Of a DNA stretch of 64,000 nt, positions 24,777 to 33,092 are shown piece after piece. This stretch comes from CANMXU01 sp052030545 (GTDB lineage Bacteria; Pseudomonadota; Gammaproteobacteria; Enterobacterales; Alteromonadaceae). The position numbers and the translations under genes are program-made. Every line of letters starts with the position of its first letter. Within the stretch, counting starts at the first letter, position 1. The stretch is taken from the NCBI RefSeq assembly GCF_052030545.1, contig NZ_JBPDIH010000004.1:62001-126000 (forward strand), written 5' to 3'. The notes beneath the pieces are model-generated. The model saw only the letters and a list, made by a program, of their open reading frames with translations. It had not been told where the DNA came from and made no database searches.

Positions 24777-26123
24777 ATGGAAAATTTGTGGTTAGAACGC
24801 CGACTTAAAACGGTTTCAAAACGTCAACATGATCACCGTAGCCCTTTTCAGCGTGATCGCGCCAGAATTTTACACTCTGCCGCATTTAGGCGGCTTCAGT
24901 CAAAAACCCAAGTGATGGGCAGTGGCCAAAGTGATTTTTACCGTACACGCCTTACCCACTCATTAGAAGCTGCGCAAATCGGCTCTGGGATAGTTGCCCA
25001 GTTAAAATCAAAATATCCACAACAATGCGCTGAACTTTTACCTACCGACGATACATTAATTGAAGCACTTTGTTTGGCGCATGATATTGGTCATCCGCCG
25101 TTTGGTCATGGCGGTGAAGTAGCACTGCATTATATGATGCGCCACCATGGCGGCTTTGAAGGTAATGGGCAAACCCTGCGTATAGTCGCCAAACTTGAAC
25201 CTTTTAGTGAACAAAATGGCATGAACTTAAGCCGACGAACTTTGCTGGGTTTACTAAAATACCCACAAACACTGGATCAGCTGAATCAGCCAAGTGAAGA
25301 ACGCCCGCCGAGTAATTTTCGTCAATTAAAAGCGCAAGACTGGCACCCTGCAAAAGGTATTTACCTTGATGATGCCGACGTTTTAAACTGGGTCTTACAG
25401 CCGTTATCACTTCAGGACAAAACTGAATTTCAACAAGTAAAAAGTAAAAATGGCTGTCATCATAAAACCCGCTATAAATCGTTAGATTGTTCCATTATGG
25501 AGCTTGCCGACGATATCGCCTATGGTATTCATGATCTTGAAGATGCAATTGTCACAGGTGTGGTTAGTCGAAACGACTTTGAAGAGCAAGTTATTGCTAA
25601 GTTAATTGCTACCGACGATGCTTGGGTACAAGAATATGCACAGCCGTTAGCGCAATTATTATTTAGCGAGCAGCATCATAAACAAAAAGATGCCATTGGC
25701 GGTTTAGTGAATTATTTAATTACCGCGATCGAGCTTCAAGATTTAAATCAGTTGCTTAATACAAATTTTGGCGAGCCATTACTGCAGTTTAACGCCCGGC
25801 TTCCCAAAGTTGCCGCTAAAGTTTTGCAAATATTTAAAGATTTTGTTTTTAATTTTGTTATTAAACAAACAAGCATTCAACGCATCGAGTATCGCGGACA
25901 GCAAATTGTAATGGAGTTGTTTGAAGCCTTAGCTTCAGACCCAATGCGGCTACTGCCAAGCAATAGCGCTAAACGTTGGCAATACGCTAAAGATAACGGA
26001 CTGAACCATCATCGAGTTATCGCCGACTACGTTGCAGGCATGACCGACGATTACGCTACCAAACTTTACAAAACACTATTTTTGCCAAGTGTTGGCGCGA
26101 GTTTTCGCGAAGCAAATTTATAA
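24777..26123 (+). CDS. dgt: Deoxyguanosinetriphosphate triphosphohydrolase
   Basis: Splits dGTP (and in some species other dNTPs) to deoxynucleoside and tripolyphosphate, adjusting dNTP pools. It is an HD-domain metalloenzyme: the metal ligands are H61 (TRLTHSLEAAQI), H102-D103 (LAHDIGHPPFGHGGE) and D in MELADDIAYGIHDLEDA. I begin at the ATG at 24777 (448 residues), which gives MENLWLERR; a TTG two codons upstream is also in frame. The length and the GNGQTLRIV and FEGNGQ elements fit the type that resembles dGTPase-like proteins of Alteromonadales and Vibrio more than short archaeal types. Confidence 0.95.
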   Translation: MENLWLERRLKTVSKRQHDHRSPFQRDRARILHSAAFRRLQSKTQVMGSGQSDFYRTRLTHSLEAAQIGSGIVAQLKSKYPQQCAELLPTDDTLIEALCLAHDIGHPPFGHGGEVALHYMMRHHGGFEGNGQTLRIVAKLEPFSEQNGMNLSRRTLLGLLKYPQTLDQLNQPSEERPPSNFRQLKAQDWHPAKGIYLDDADVLNWVLQPLSLQDKTEFQQVKSKNGCHHKTRYKSLDCSIMELADDIAYGIHDLEDAIVTGVVSRNDFEEQVIAKLIATDDAWVQEYAQPLAQLLFSEQHHKQKDAIGGLVNYLITAIELQDLNQLLNTNFGEPLLQFNARLPKVAAKVLQIFKDFVFNFVIKQTSIQRIEYRGQQIVMELFEALASDPMRLLPSNSAKRWQYAKDNGLNHHRVIADYVAGMTDDYATKLYKTLFLPSVGASFREANL

Positions 26124-26135
26124 CACGCGATTTTA

Positions 26136-27182
26136 TTAGTTAAAGCTTTTAATCGTAATAGCGCGGCGCTGATGAATAAAGTCATCTAAAGACTGTGCTA
26201 AGGTTTCAGTTTCAACAAACACTTGTTGCCAGTATTTAATGCGCTGCGCAGGCTCCATACTGGTGAAGTCGGTACGATCGGGAATTTTGCCATAAGGCAA
26301 TGCTTCTATCCAAGCTTGTGTCGGACAAATCATCACCACGTTATCATAGTTGTCGGCTGACACTTTACGGCTTAAGTTTTTATCAAACCAACCGGCTTTA
26401 GGTTTAGCGTTAAAGTGCGGGTATAAAACTAAGCCTGAGTTTTTAACTTTAAAGTCAAAATGATAATCAATAATTCCGCCATCACGATACATGCCTTTTG
26501 GTGAATCTGCGATGTTTTTAATGCCTTGCATTACCATAGGAATAGCACCGGAAGCCAACAATGCATCTTTAAGGTTATTTTCGGTAAAATTAACATGTTC
26601 AGTGTCGAAACCATAAGGGTCGTTGATCACTAAATTACTGCTTTGGGGCTGATACACATAACGATGATATTGGCTCGATAATAACTTACGATTTAAGCGA
26701 TTAAGGATGTAACTAGTTAGCAACCCTGCGCCTTGCAACAATTTATTTTCTGATGAGGTTAATCCTTTAGTTTTAGCGACAATAAAATGCGCTTTAAAAA
26801 TAGGATTATCAATTATTTCAGCAACGCCTGTATCACCAAAAACGGTATCAAGCAATTGACGTGCTTTAAAGGTAATTTCTTGCGGCGTTGCGTTGGCAGA
26901 ATATACTGTTTCAGAATAGTTTTTGGCTAAGGTTTCAATAGCGGCTACCGGGTCTTTTTGCGCAAAACATGCCGCGCGAAATGCGCCTGCACTAGATCCA
27001 ACAATATTAAGCGGTGTTGTTCGCTGCGCAAAAAAATCACCAAACAAGTACTTATCTAACCCAAACAAGGTAAACCATTTAGGGCCACCGCTGGCTCCTA
27101 AAAAGCTAGTAAAAAGCTCTTGTTTGAAGCCATGTTCTTGGATGGTTTTTAAAGCAGTTTTTCCTGCGTATATTTCAATCAT
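26136..27182 (-). CDS. Patatin-like phospholipase
   Basis: A 348-residue patatin-fold serine hydrolase with a Ser-Asp dyad. The nucleophile is S64 in IVGSSAGAFR (GxSxG) and the partner D234 in MYRDGGIIDYH. The glycine-rich oxyanion region is GASGGPKWFTL at residues 29-39. It should cleave acyl chains from lipids in the cytoplasm; no signal peptide is visible. It converges on dgt with 12 bp between the stops. The striking point is that its first 39 codons exist again at 30198-30317 in the same orientation, 77 percent identical in DNA by my count but 35 of 39 identical in protein, so the present 5' end may have been brought in with the insertion upstream. Confidence 0.9.
   Translation of the reverse strand: MIEIYAGKTALKTIQEHGFKQELFTSFLGASGGPKWFTLFGLDKYLFGDFFAQRTTPLNIVGSSAGAFRAACFAQKDPVAAIETLAKNYSETVYSANATPQEITFKARQLLDTVFGDTGVAEIIDNPIFKAHFIVAKTKGLTSSENKLLQGAGLLTSYILNRLNRKLLSSQYHRYVYQPQSSNLVINDPYGFDTEHVNFTENNLKDALLASGAIPMVMQGIKNIADSPKGMYRDGGIIDYHFDFKVKNSGLVLYPHFNAKPKAGWFDKNLSRKVSADNYDNVVMICPTQAWIEALPYGKIPDRTDFTSMEPAQRIKYWQQVFVETETLAQSLDDFIHQRRAITIKSFN
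27071..27086. repeat. 16-bp direct repeat, left copy (possible attachment core)
   Basis: TAAACCATTTAGGGCC lies in codons 33-38 of the intact patatin gene and is exactly repeated at 30206-30221 in the displaced 5' fragment, about 3.1 kb away in the same orientation. It is the longest exact match between the two copies and sits at the end of their homology. Confidence 0.8.
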
Positions 27183-27416
27183 TAAAGCAATATAACCTTA
27201 GTAAGTATTAACAAAGTGATTTTTTAGAATATAATATTGAATTAGCCAATGGCAACTGAAAGCTCAATATGTCAGAAGGGCTCCGCCTTAGAATGCTAAC
27301 TTTTCTGCCTTGTTTTAACATTTTTGAGTTGTTTATAATCAAGTATCAAGTTAAATCCTACAATCAGTTTCGTTATACTTTATCTAGTGTAAACGCTTTT
27401 TTAGGCATATTCATTT

Positions 27417-29864
27417 TCACCTTTGCCTCATTAAACGTTTATAAGTTGTTTCTGCTTCAGGGTATCCTAAATCTGAAGCCTTTTTCATATGATATAAAGA
27501 TTTTTCTGAGTCTTTATTATGATAATAAGTTCCACTAATCTCAAAATGTGCTCGCCCATTGTTTGGGTATAAATCGATAAACTTTTTCCAATAATTAATA
27601 ATGACCGTCCATTGTTTTGATTGCCCTAAAACCATATCTAATGTTAAGTAATATTTGATTTGACGAGGGTTAACCTCAATAGCTTCAATTAATTTTATTG
27701 CTGCCGATTCAACATCATTATTTTTTATTGAATTCAAAGCCCCCATATAAAGGATAACATCCTGCCTATTAAGATCTTTGTTATTAGGAATTAACTTTGT
27801 ATCTAAAGCTTTTCCATCTAATGAAAAACCATAATGCTCCCTATAATTAGCTCTTCCTTTCATTTTTGTTAGTTTGTCAGTTAGGTCCTGAATTCGTTTA
27901 TTATAACTTTCTTTATTTGGTTGAAGGGAGTTAGCCAACAATAGATCTTTTTTTGATTCTGCGAATTTATTTAAACGATAGAAAGTAGAGGAACGCCAAC
28001 TATAATAATCATGGGCATTACTATTTAGCTCTATAGCTTGATTAAAATAAGATAGTGCCGATGAATAGTTTTTTTGTCTATATTCACTTTTCCCTTTTTT
28101 CCATAATAAAGTTGGATTTTTACCGAATTTTAAGCCAAATGTATAAAAATCACCTGCATCTTTGTGAAAACCATCAATTGCTAAAATATCTCCAGCTTCT
28201 TCAAATAAATATCCTTTTAATAAAATAAGTTGTTTATTGGTATCGCTATAATTTTGAGCTTCATCAATAACATTCTGAGTTGCTCTGTAACTCCCTCCCC
28301 ACCTAGGTTGCAATGAAATCAAAAATCTATATCTGAGTAAATAAGATGCTTTAAATTGTAATAATGCATTTTCATATACCTTCTCTAGAGAAGAGTTATC
28401 ACCTATTGGTCTAATTACATCAATGAGTAACGCACTCGATAATAGCTTATAACTTTGCTCAAAAAAGGCTTCTTCTAATAATTTTTTGCTATGTAATAGC
28501 AAAACTTTCATTTCTCTAATATTCTTCTCTGGCGTTAAACTGATACGCTTTGTACCTCTTACTCGCCATGCTTTACCGAAGTAATAAAAAGCTTCTGCAA
28601 GTAATGGTTGAGGATTCACAGGCTGTGATTTTTTCCAAAGCATAATGTGACGTAATAGTTTCTCGTCTTCTATAGCAAATGAAAGGTAGGCTTTATAAAG
28701 GAACATATCATTCGCAATATCATTATCTAATTGATCATGATAATCACTTAACATTGATTCCAATTTTTTAAATTCAGCATTTTTAGTTAACTCTATTAAT
28801 GATAAAGATACTAAAGGAATTTTTTTGGCCTTAAATTCAACTGTTGGTATGTTGGAATTTTGCTTAAGACTTCGTTCTGCGGCTTTTTCAAACCTATAAC
28901 TCTCCATTGCGTACCTGTTTTCCAACTGAATACCTGAAAAGTAATTAAGAGACAAAAATGAGCAAGCTATAATAAGTGAGTAAATAAAAGTAAATTTAGA
29001 TTTTTGGTGTTCATCCTCTTCTATAAAAGAAGACAAAAAATGTTTGGATAATATATATAGAAAAAATAGCTGAACTAGAGATACTACAGTAAAGACTAGA
29101 GGGCTTTCTTCCCAAAATATGGGGATTGGATAACCGTCATCTGGAAGGTTCAGGCTCAACGTGGTAACAGAATAAAGTGTTATATTTCCCCAATATAAAC
29201 AAAGTATGAAGAGAAAAGATCTTGTTACCCATACTTTATTAAGAACATCTTTTATTTTACTTCTAACATGCTCTGATTTAGTAACGGAAGAAATGTTATG
29301 TTTTTTATTATTTAATTTATAGCCCATAGAGTGCAGAATACTGGTTAAACTATTTTGGGTTATTGAATTGTTTTCTATAAGGAGCGATATGTACTTACCA
29401 TCATCAATTAGCTCGGTATATTCAGGTAAATCAATTGTCTCTATTAGTTTATTTATTTCACTTCTGTCTTTTTCTATGTCATAAAAAGTAATCACGATAA
29501 CACTATCAAACTGTGAACCCTCATGATTACCGCTAGAAATATTGAAAATCATAAAACTGAACTTTTCTTCTTTTTTGTACGTTAGCCACGAAATGGTGCA
29601 ATATTGTTTTGATCTTGCAGCTAAAGAAGATAAGCCTAGTTCTTTGAAGACAGGGGAAGCAATGGTATACAAAAATAAAATAGCGTTTTCTGTGACTTTG
29701 CTATTTATTTTGAAGCCCATTAACTTTAAGTTTTTTTTAATTTCTTTATCATTGTTCTGAAAAGAACGGTTAATAGAAAATGAATAAATAGCACATAACA
29801 TTATAAAAACTATATATAAATTTGTTAACTCAAACCCATTAGAAAGCATAAAATCCCTTTTCAC
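27417..29864 (-). CDS. Large TPR membrane protein with a DUF4034-like region (815 aa)
   Basis: The function is not known. Four hydrophobic segments are visible, near residues 14-30, 213-238, 255-276 and 288-310, so the N-terminal third is an integral membrane part with a soluble domain of about 180 residues between the first two. The rest is soluble. A block near residues 410-520 with FLISLQPRWGGSY resembles DUF4034, and TPR repeats follow to the end (for example LLWKKGKSEYRQKNYSSALSYFNQAIELN and a Sel1-like last unit near LYHMKKASDLGYPEA). It is alone, AT-rich compared with its neighbours, and flanked by the two copies of the patatin 5' end, so it appears to be acquired cargo. TPR arrays suggest a protein scaffold; nothing more can be claimed. 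Confidence 0.8.
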   Translation of the reverse strand: MKRDFMLSNGFELTNLYIVFIMLCAIYSFSINRSFQNNDKEIKKNLKLMGFKINSKVTENAILFLYTIASPVFKELGLSSLAARSKQYCTISWLTYKKEEKFSFMIFNISSGNHEGSQFDSVIVITFYDIEKDRSEINKLIETIDLPEYTELIDDGKYISLLIENNSITQNSLTSILHSMGYKLNNKKHNISSVTKSEHVRSKIKDVLNKVWVTRSFLFILCLYWGNITLYSVTTLSLNLPDDGYPIPIFWEESPLVFTVVSLVQLFFLYILSKHFLSSFIEEDEHQKSKFTFIYSLIIACSFLSLNYFSGIQLENRYAMESYRFEKAAERSLKQNSNIPTVEFKAKKIPLVSLSLIELTKNAEFKKLESMLSDYHDQLDNDIANDMFLYKAYLSFAIEDEKLLRHIMLWKKSQPVNPQPLLAEAFYYFGKAWRVRGTKRISLTPEKNIREMKVLLLHSKKLLEEAFFEQSYKLLSSALLIDVIRPIGDNSSLEKVYENALLQFKASYLLRYRFLISLQPRWGGSYRATQNVIDEAQNYSDTNKQLILLKGYLFEEAGDILAIDGFHKDAGDFYTFGLKFGKNPTLLWKKGKSEYRQKNYSSALSYFNQAIELNSNAHDYYSWRSSTFYRLNKFAESKKDLLLANSLQPNKESYNKRIQDLTDKLTKMKGRANYREHYGFSLDGKALDTKLIPNNKDLNRQDVILYMGALNSIKNNDVESAAIKLIEAIEVNPRQIKYYLTLDMVLGQSKQWTVIINYWKKFIDLYPNNGRAHFEISGTYYHNKDSEKSLYHMKKASDLGYPEAETTYKRLMRQR

Positions 29865-30197
29865 TTTTTAAACATATTACGAATCAAAAACAAATAAATC
29901 CATAATGTTAAAGTTAAAGCATGACTATGGTTTATTCGAATAATATTACTCTAAGGTAATTTTTTTTGATATTGGCAAGCCTATAGATTAATTGGCTTCG
30001 ATATTTATGTATCAGGTACAAGTATAATATAGAACTGCAGCTTTGCTCTTTCAAAGCAGTGTTATTAGTTTATGTAGAGTGACTGCAATGGTGACTACCA
30101 TCTACGCTAGATTTTACTTTTTTTACAGAATAATTTTACGAAGTGAAATTAATAACAAGGCTCTATAACTTTAACAATTAAATGTCGGTGTTTAGCT
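29865..30197. other. AT-rich spacer upstream of the TPR gene
   Basis: About 330 bp with no open frame of note. It should contain the leftward promoter of the TPR gene. A short run of T and A tracts is the only feature; no palindrome or terminator with a clear stem was seen. It ends at the stop codon of the displaced patatin fragment. Confidence 0.6.
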
Positions 30198-30317
30198 TTA
30201 CAAAGTAAACCATTTAGGGCCGCCAGAAGCCCCTAAAAAAGATGTAAACAACTCTTGTTTAAAACCTTGCTGTTTAATGGTTTCAAGCGCTGTTTTTCCT
30301 GCATATATTTCGATCAT
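30198..30317 (-). pseudogene. Displaced 5' fragment of a patatin-like phospholipase gene
   Basis: From the ATG at 30317 the minus strand encodes 39 residues, MIEIYAGKTALETIKQQGF and then KQELFTSFLGASGGPKWFTL, followed at once by TAA. It equals the first 39 residues of the gene at 26136-27182 except at positions 12 and 15-17. DNA identity is about 77 percent (27 differences in 117), so most changes are silent: both copies evolved under selection as working genes before one was cut. Homology ends sharply after codon 39. The fragment has no catalytic serine. It may still be translated as a short peptide. Confidence 0.88.
30206..30221. repeat. 16-bp direct repeat, right copy (possible attachment core)
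   Basis: An exact second copy of TAAACCATTTAGGGCC (left copy at 27071-27086). Together the two copies bracket the rest of the patatin 5' end, the TPR gene and its spacer. Confidence 0.8.
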
Positions 30318-30455
30318 CTAACTACCGTATTACCTGTAAAACTGCAATTTATTGTTATTATTTAAGGCACTATAATGCCTGTACTCACATCTCAATGCCA
30401 GCACTACTAAACCTTGTTTTTTAAAAGATCATTCTGGTCATACTTTATAAAAAGG

Positions 30456-30839
30456 TTAGCTTTTATCGCCTTTTTGATAAAGCGCGCACGCAGCGCCGGC
30501 AGGGTCTTTTATCACCACATAACGGTCATTGCCCATGTTTTTAATCGGCGTAAGTAGTTTGCCGCCAAGTGCTGAAACATCTTCAACTGCCGATGCGATA
30601 TCTGCGACTAAAAAATACGGTAACCACATAGGCGGTAAATCGGCATTTACACCTTTAGCATGACAAATGCCAGAAACCGCTTCACCGGTAATTTCAGACA
30701 CCATGGCAAAGTCGTCATAATCGCCCATGGGAATATGCTCAGTCTTCCAACCAACGACTTGCTGATAAAAGCCTTTTACTTGCTCTGCGTTATCTACGGT
30801 TAAGTCTACCCATGCAAGGTCGCCAATATTATTTGCCAT
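30456..30839 (-). CDS. VOC (glyoxalase/bleomycin-resistance) family protein
   Basis: A 127-residue protein with two beta-alpha-beta-beta-beta modules: MANNIGDLAWVDLTVDNAEQ to about residue 60, and LPYFLVADIASAVEDV to the end, with the closing YVVIKDPAGAACALYQ. The family includes metal-dependent lyases, dioxygenases and antibiotic-binding proteins; the substrate cannot be told. I take the ATG at 30839 because TGGAG stands eight bases before it; 14 more codons are open upstream but look like leader. The gene lies between the displaced patatin fragment and a protein kinase gene. Confidence 0.85.
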   Translation of the reverse strand: MANNIGDLAWVDLTVDNAEQVKGFYQQVVGWKTEHIPMGDYDDFAMVSEITGEAVSGICHAKGVNADLPPMWLPYFLVADIASAVEDVSALGGKLLTPIKNMGNDRYVVIKDPAGAACALYQKGDKS

Positions 30840-30905
30840 AATGCACTCCAGTTTTGTTAAAGCAGATGTTAAGCATTGCACAACTTTTATGTTAGTGCTG
30901 TGCTT

Positions 30906-32729
30906 TTATTGAATTTTTGGGTTTCGCGGATAAAACTTATCTGGCAACTTATTGATATGTTCGAAAAAACGCGTGTCTTTATAAGGAAGTTTCATAAAGC
31001 CGGCAATGCCCTGCCCATTAATTGTCGGTAATAACTGTAATAGCTCAGCAAGGCAGCTTTTAAATTCGTCGGCTTTTTCAGGATTAAGTAACATTAAATA
31101 GCTGTGTATTTTTAAATGTTTAGGCAGTACTTCAAAAATAATACAGCCGGTGTGGTGAATGCTATTTAAACGTTTAAATACGGCCATTACTTCTGGTGGA
31201 AAATGTAAATACTCATCAGGGTCTTTACCATCTTCAAAATAAGAATGCGCTTTTGCTTCATCTTCGAGATCTGGCACATCACTAATATCAAAAGGAATAT
31301 ATTGCTCTGGCGCTGCAACAAAGTCGACATTTTCGTCTTCTCGCTCAACGTGCAGGGTATTTCTGGCGTTAAATAAACAGCTTTTGAACACCCCTTCGCG
31401 GAAAATACCTTGTGCTAAATGCACCATATTATTTACCGCACTTTGAAATGAATACTTTAAGCTAGGATCAAATAAGGTAAGGTTTGAGTCGATATAAACG
31501 CCGTCTTTTTGCCAGCGGATCGCCAAGCCACCAACCACAGGAAAGTTACCTAAACGACTAACTGCGGCAACAAAGGCTTTTTCTGTATCGCCCATGCCCA
31601 TTAAAAAGTTTTTGTAATACTTCTCTAACTGCACGTCATCAATACCCGACAAGCTGTCGCTATCGCTCGACTCACGTAAAAATGACTTTCGAGAGCCGTA
31701 AACTACCGTATCAATATCAGCGACAAAGGCTTTACTCCAAACAGGAATTAACGGCGTAATGTGCATTTTGGTTGGCTGCTTTGCCAATACCATATGTTTT
31801 AATTGCTTGAGTTGACCAAATAAATAGTCGCCCGCTTGTCGGCGCTTTTTTTCGTCGTCGCTCAACATTCCTTCGATAGTCAGCGCTAATATTTTAGGTA
31901 AACCTAACGAGCTTGGCGTAATAATTTGGTGGCCGTATCTACAGCTTTGCCCTGAGGCAAGTGCGTATAACGTGGCAGCCAAACCTTGCTCGTCAAACCG
32001 TGGGCTAGACAAACCGCCATTTAGCTGCTCGGGGCCAATAAAATAAACATCACCTAAACGGGCATTAGTATGTTGTAAATCGCTACTCATTAAGTCCATG
32101 ATATTGTTGGCCGTGCTTTGCCCGTTAATATCAAGTTGTGCGGTTACAGACGAGCCCCAGTCAACTAAATAGACTTTGCCGTTGTCTTCATTAAAAACGA
32201 CATTTGATGGCTTTATATCGCCGTGCACATAAGGTTTTTTCTTGCCATGTAAGTTGCTATTACGTAAATACAGCAAGAGTTCAGCAAGTTGCACCGCAAT
32301 GTTAACAATAAGCTCTGGCGGCAATGGTCCGTGTTGATGAGAGTATTTTTCTAAATCGATACCGGGTGCTCGCGCCATATGCAAAATGCCTTGGCGTTTA
32401 ATTTTATGGTATTCAACAACTTTAGGAATGCGTTCGTGATCAAGTTCACTTTGAATTTCAGCTTCATCGGCAAGACGGTCTTGCACATGCTGGGGTAAGT
32501 TTATTCGCGAAAATTTAAAAACATAACGTTGACCTTGGTCATTGTCACCGTTAAAGACAAAACCGTATGCCCCTTTTCCTAACAAGAATGTATTGTGATA
32601 ACCCAGTTGTTTAAGCTGTTGTTGGCATAATTCAACCCACTGTTTTAGCTTTGCGGCATCTTTATGACTAAGCAAATAAATCGATTGTTCTTCAGCAATG
32701 TAAAAGTGTTGTAACTTTTTTTCGGTCAT
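30906..32729 (-). CDS. Hanks-type serine/threonine protein kinase
   Basis: A 607-residue protein with an N-terminal to central kinase domain (about residues 47-315). The glycine loop is LLGKGAYGFVF (50-59), the ATP lysine is K72 in YVFKFSR, the catalytic loop is VHGDIKPSNVVF (H169, D171, K173, N176) and the metal-binding motif is VDWGSS (D190). So the usual HRD is HGD and DFG is DWG; the essential Asp and Lys are kept and activity is likely. No transmembrane segment is visible, so it should be cytoplasmic. The C-terminal 290 residues have no recognised domain. No phosphatase or FHA gene is beside it, so the target is unknown. It is the last gene before a repeat-filled intergenic region. Confidence 0.88.
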   Translation of the reverse strand: MTEKKLQHFYIAEEQSIYLLSHKDAAKLKQWVELCQQQLKQLGYHNTFLLGKGAYGFVFNGDNDQGQRYVFKFSRINLPQHVQDRLADEAEIQSELDHERIPKVVEYHKIKRQGILHMARAPGIDLEKYSHQHGPLPPELIVNIAVQLAELLLYLRNSNLHGKKKPYVHGDIKPSNVVFNEDNGKVYLVDWGSSVTAQLDINGQSTANNIMDLMSSDLQHTNARLGDVYFIGPEQLNGGLSSPRFDEQGLAATLYALASGQSCRYGHQIITPSSLGLPKILALTIEGMLSDDEKKRRQAGDYLFGQLKQLKHMVLAKQPTKMHITPLIPVWSKAFVADIDTVVYGSRKSFLRESSDSDSLSGIDDVQLEKYYKNFLMGMGDTEKAFVAAVSRLGNFPVVGGLAIRWQKDGVYIDSNLTLFDPSLKYSFQSAVNNMVHLAQGIFREGVFKSCLFNARNTLHVEREDENVDFVAAPEQYIPFDISDVPDLEDEAKAHSYFEDGKDPDEYLHFPPEVMAVFKRLNSIHHTGCIIFEVLPKHLKIHSYLMLLNPEKADEFKSCLAELLQLLPTINGQGIAGFMKLPYKDTRFFEHINKLPDKFYPRNPKIQ

Positions 32730-32858
32730 GCTTTATTTTGCCAACAATATTTAACAATTTCATCGTTTTGTAACAAACCATTGTTACCTTTTGTCTTGTC
32801 TTTAAGCAAGTGCTCGCTAAAGATAGTTATCATGGATATGACAACACCCCAACTTTTT

Positions 32859-32884
32859 AGCCCTACAATGTAGGGCTTTTTTTT
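32859..32884 (+). terminator. Terminator-like hairpin on the plus strand without an upstream gene
   Basis: AGCCCTAC and GTAGGGCT form an 8-bp stem around AAT (32859-32877), followed by eight T. It has the form of an intrinsic terminator for rightward transcription, but the nearest genes are leftward. It may belong to the palindromic repeat cluster that starts right after it. Confidence 0.55.
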
Positions 32885-32986
32885 GCCTACACGGATGTAG
32901 GTATGACACGATTGCATGGATGCAAATGAGTGTCGGCCTACACGGATGTAGGTATGACACGATTGCATGGATGCAAATGAGTGTCG
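32885..32986. repeat. Two tandem 51-bp units, each with two hairpins
   Basis: Units at 32885-32935 and 32936-32986 are identical, and a partial third begins GCCTACATG. Each unit holds two hairpins, CCTACA-CGGA-TGTAGG and TTGCA-TGGA-TGCAA, joined by GTATGACACGAT and ended by AATGAGTGTCG. The CA-YGGA-TG core also appears in the MITE-like element at 22.5 kb. This resembles REP/BIME-type elements. A 91-codon frame across it is a by-product of the repetition. Confidence 0.9.
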
Positions 32987-33042
32987 GCCTACATGAAACA
33001 AAGTTACTAGTGATAAGCTACAAGCTTCAAGGAAAACAAAAC

Positions 33043-33091
33043 TGCTTACAGCTTTTAACTTTCCACTTTTAGCTTACCACTTACCGCTTTT
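33043..33091. repeat. Degenerate heptad array NRCTTNN (7 units)
   Basis: Seven consecutive 7-bp units: TGCTTAC, AGCTTTT, AACTTTC, CACTTTT, AGCTTAC, CACTTAC, CGCTTTT. The phase is kept throughout although only CTT is constant. It ends 1 bp before the stop codon of the E2 gene. Related arrays are at 11590 and 60853; two further units are suggested near 33014-33030. Confidence 0.75.
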
Positions 33092-33092
33092 G

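Noticed and set aside
27269..27538. 89-codon plus-strand frame upstream of the patatin gene
   Set aside because: AT-rich, overlaps the end of the TPR gene, no good start signal.
27066..30317. Prophage or integrative element with its own integrase
   Set aside because: No integrase, transposase or phage gene is between the repeats, so only an insertion of unknown mechanism can be claimed.
32726..33001. 91-codon frame on the minus strand with an internally repeated protein sequence
   Set aside because: It is the translation of the 51-bp tandem units (51 is divisible by three, so the repeat stays in frame) and has no ribosome binding site; hairpin-forming DNA explains it.
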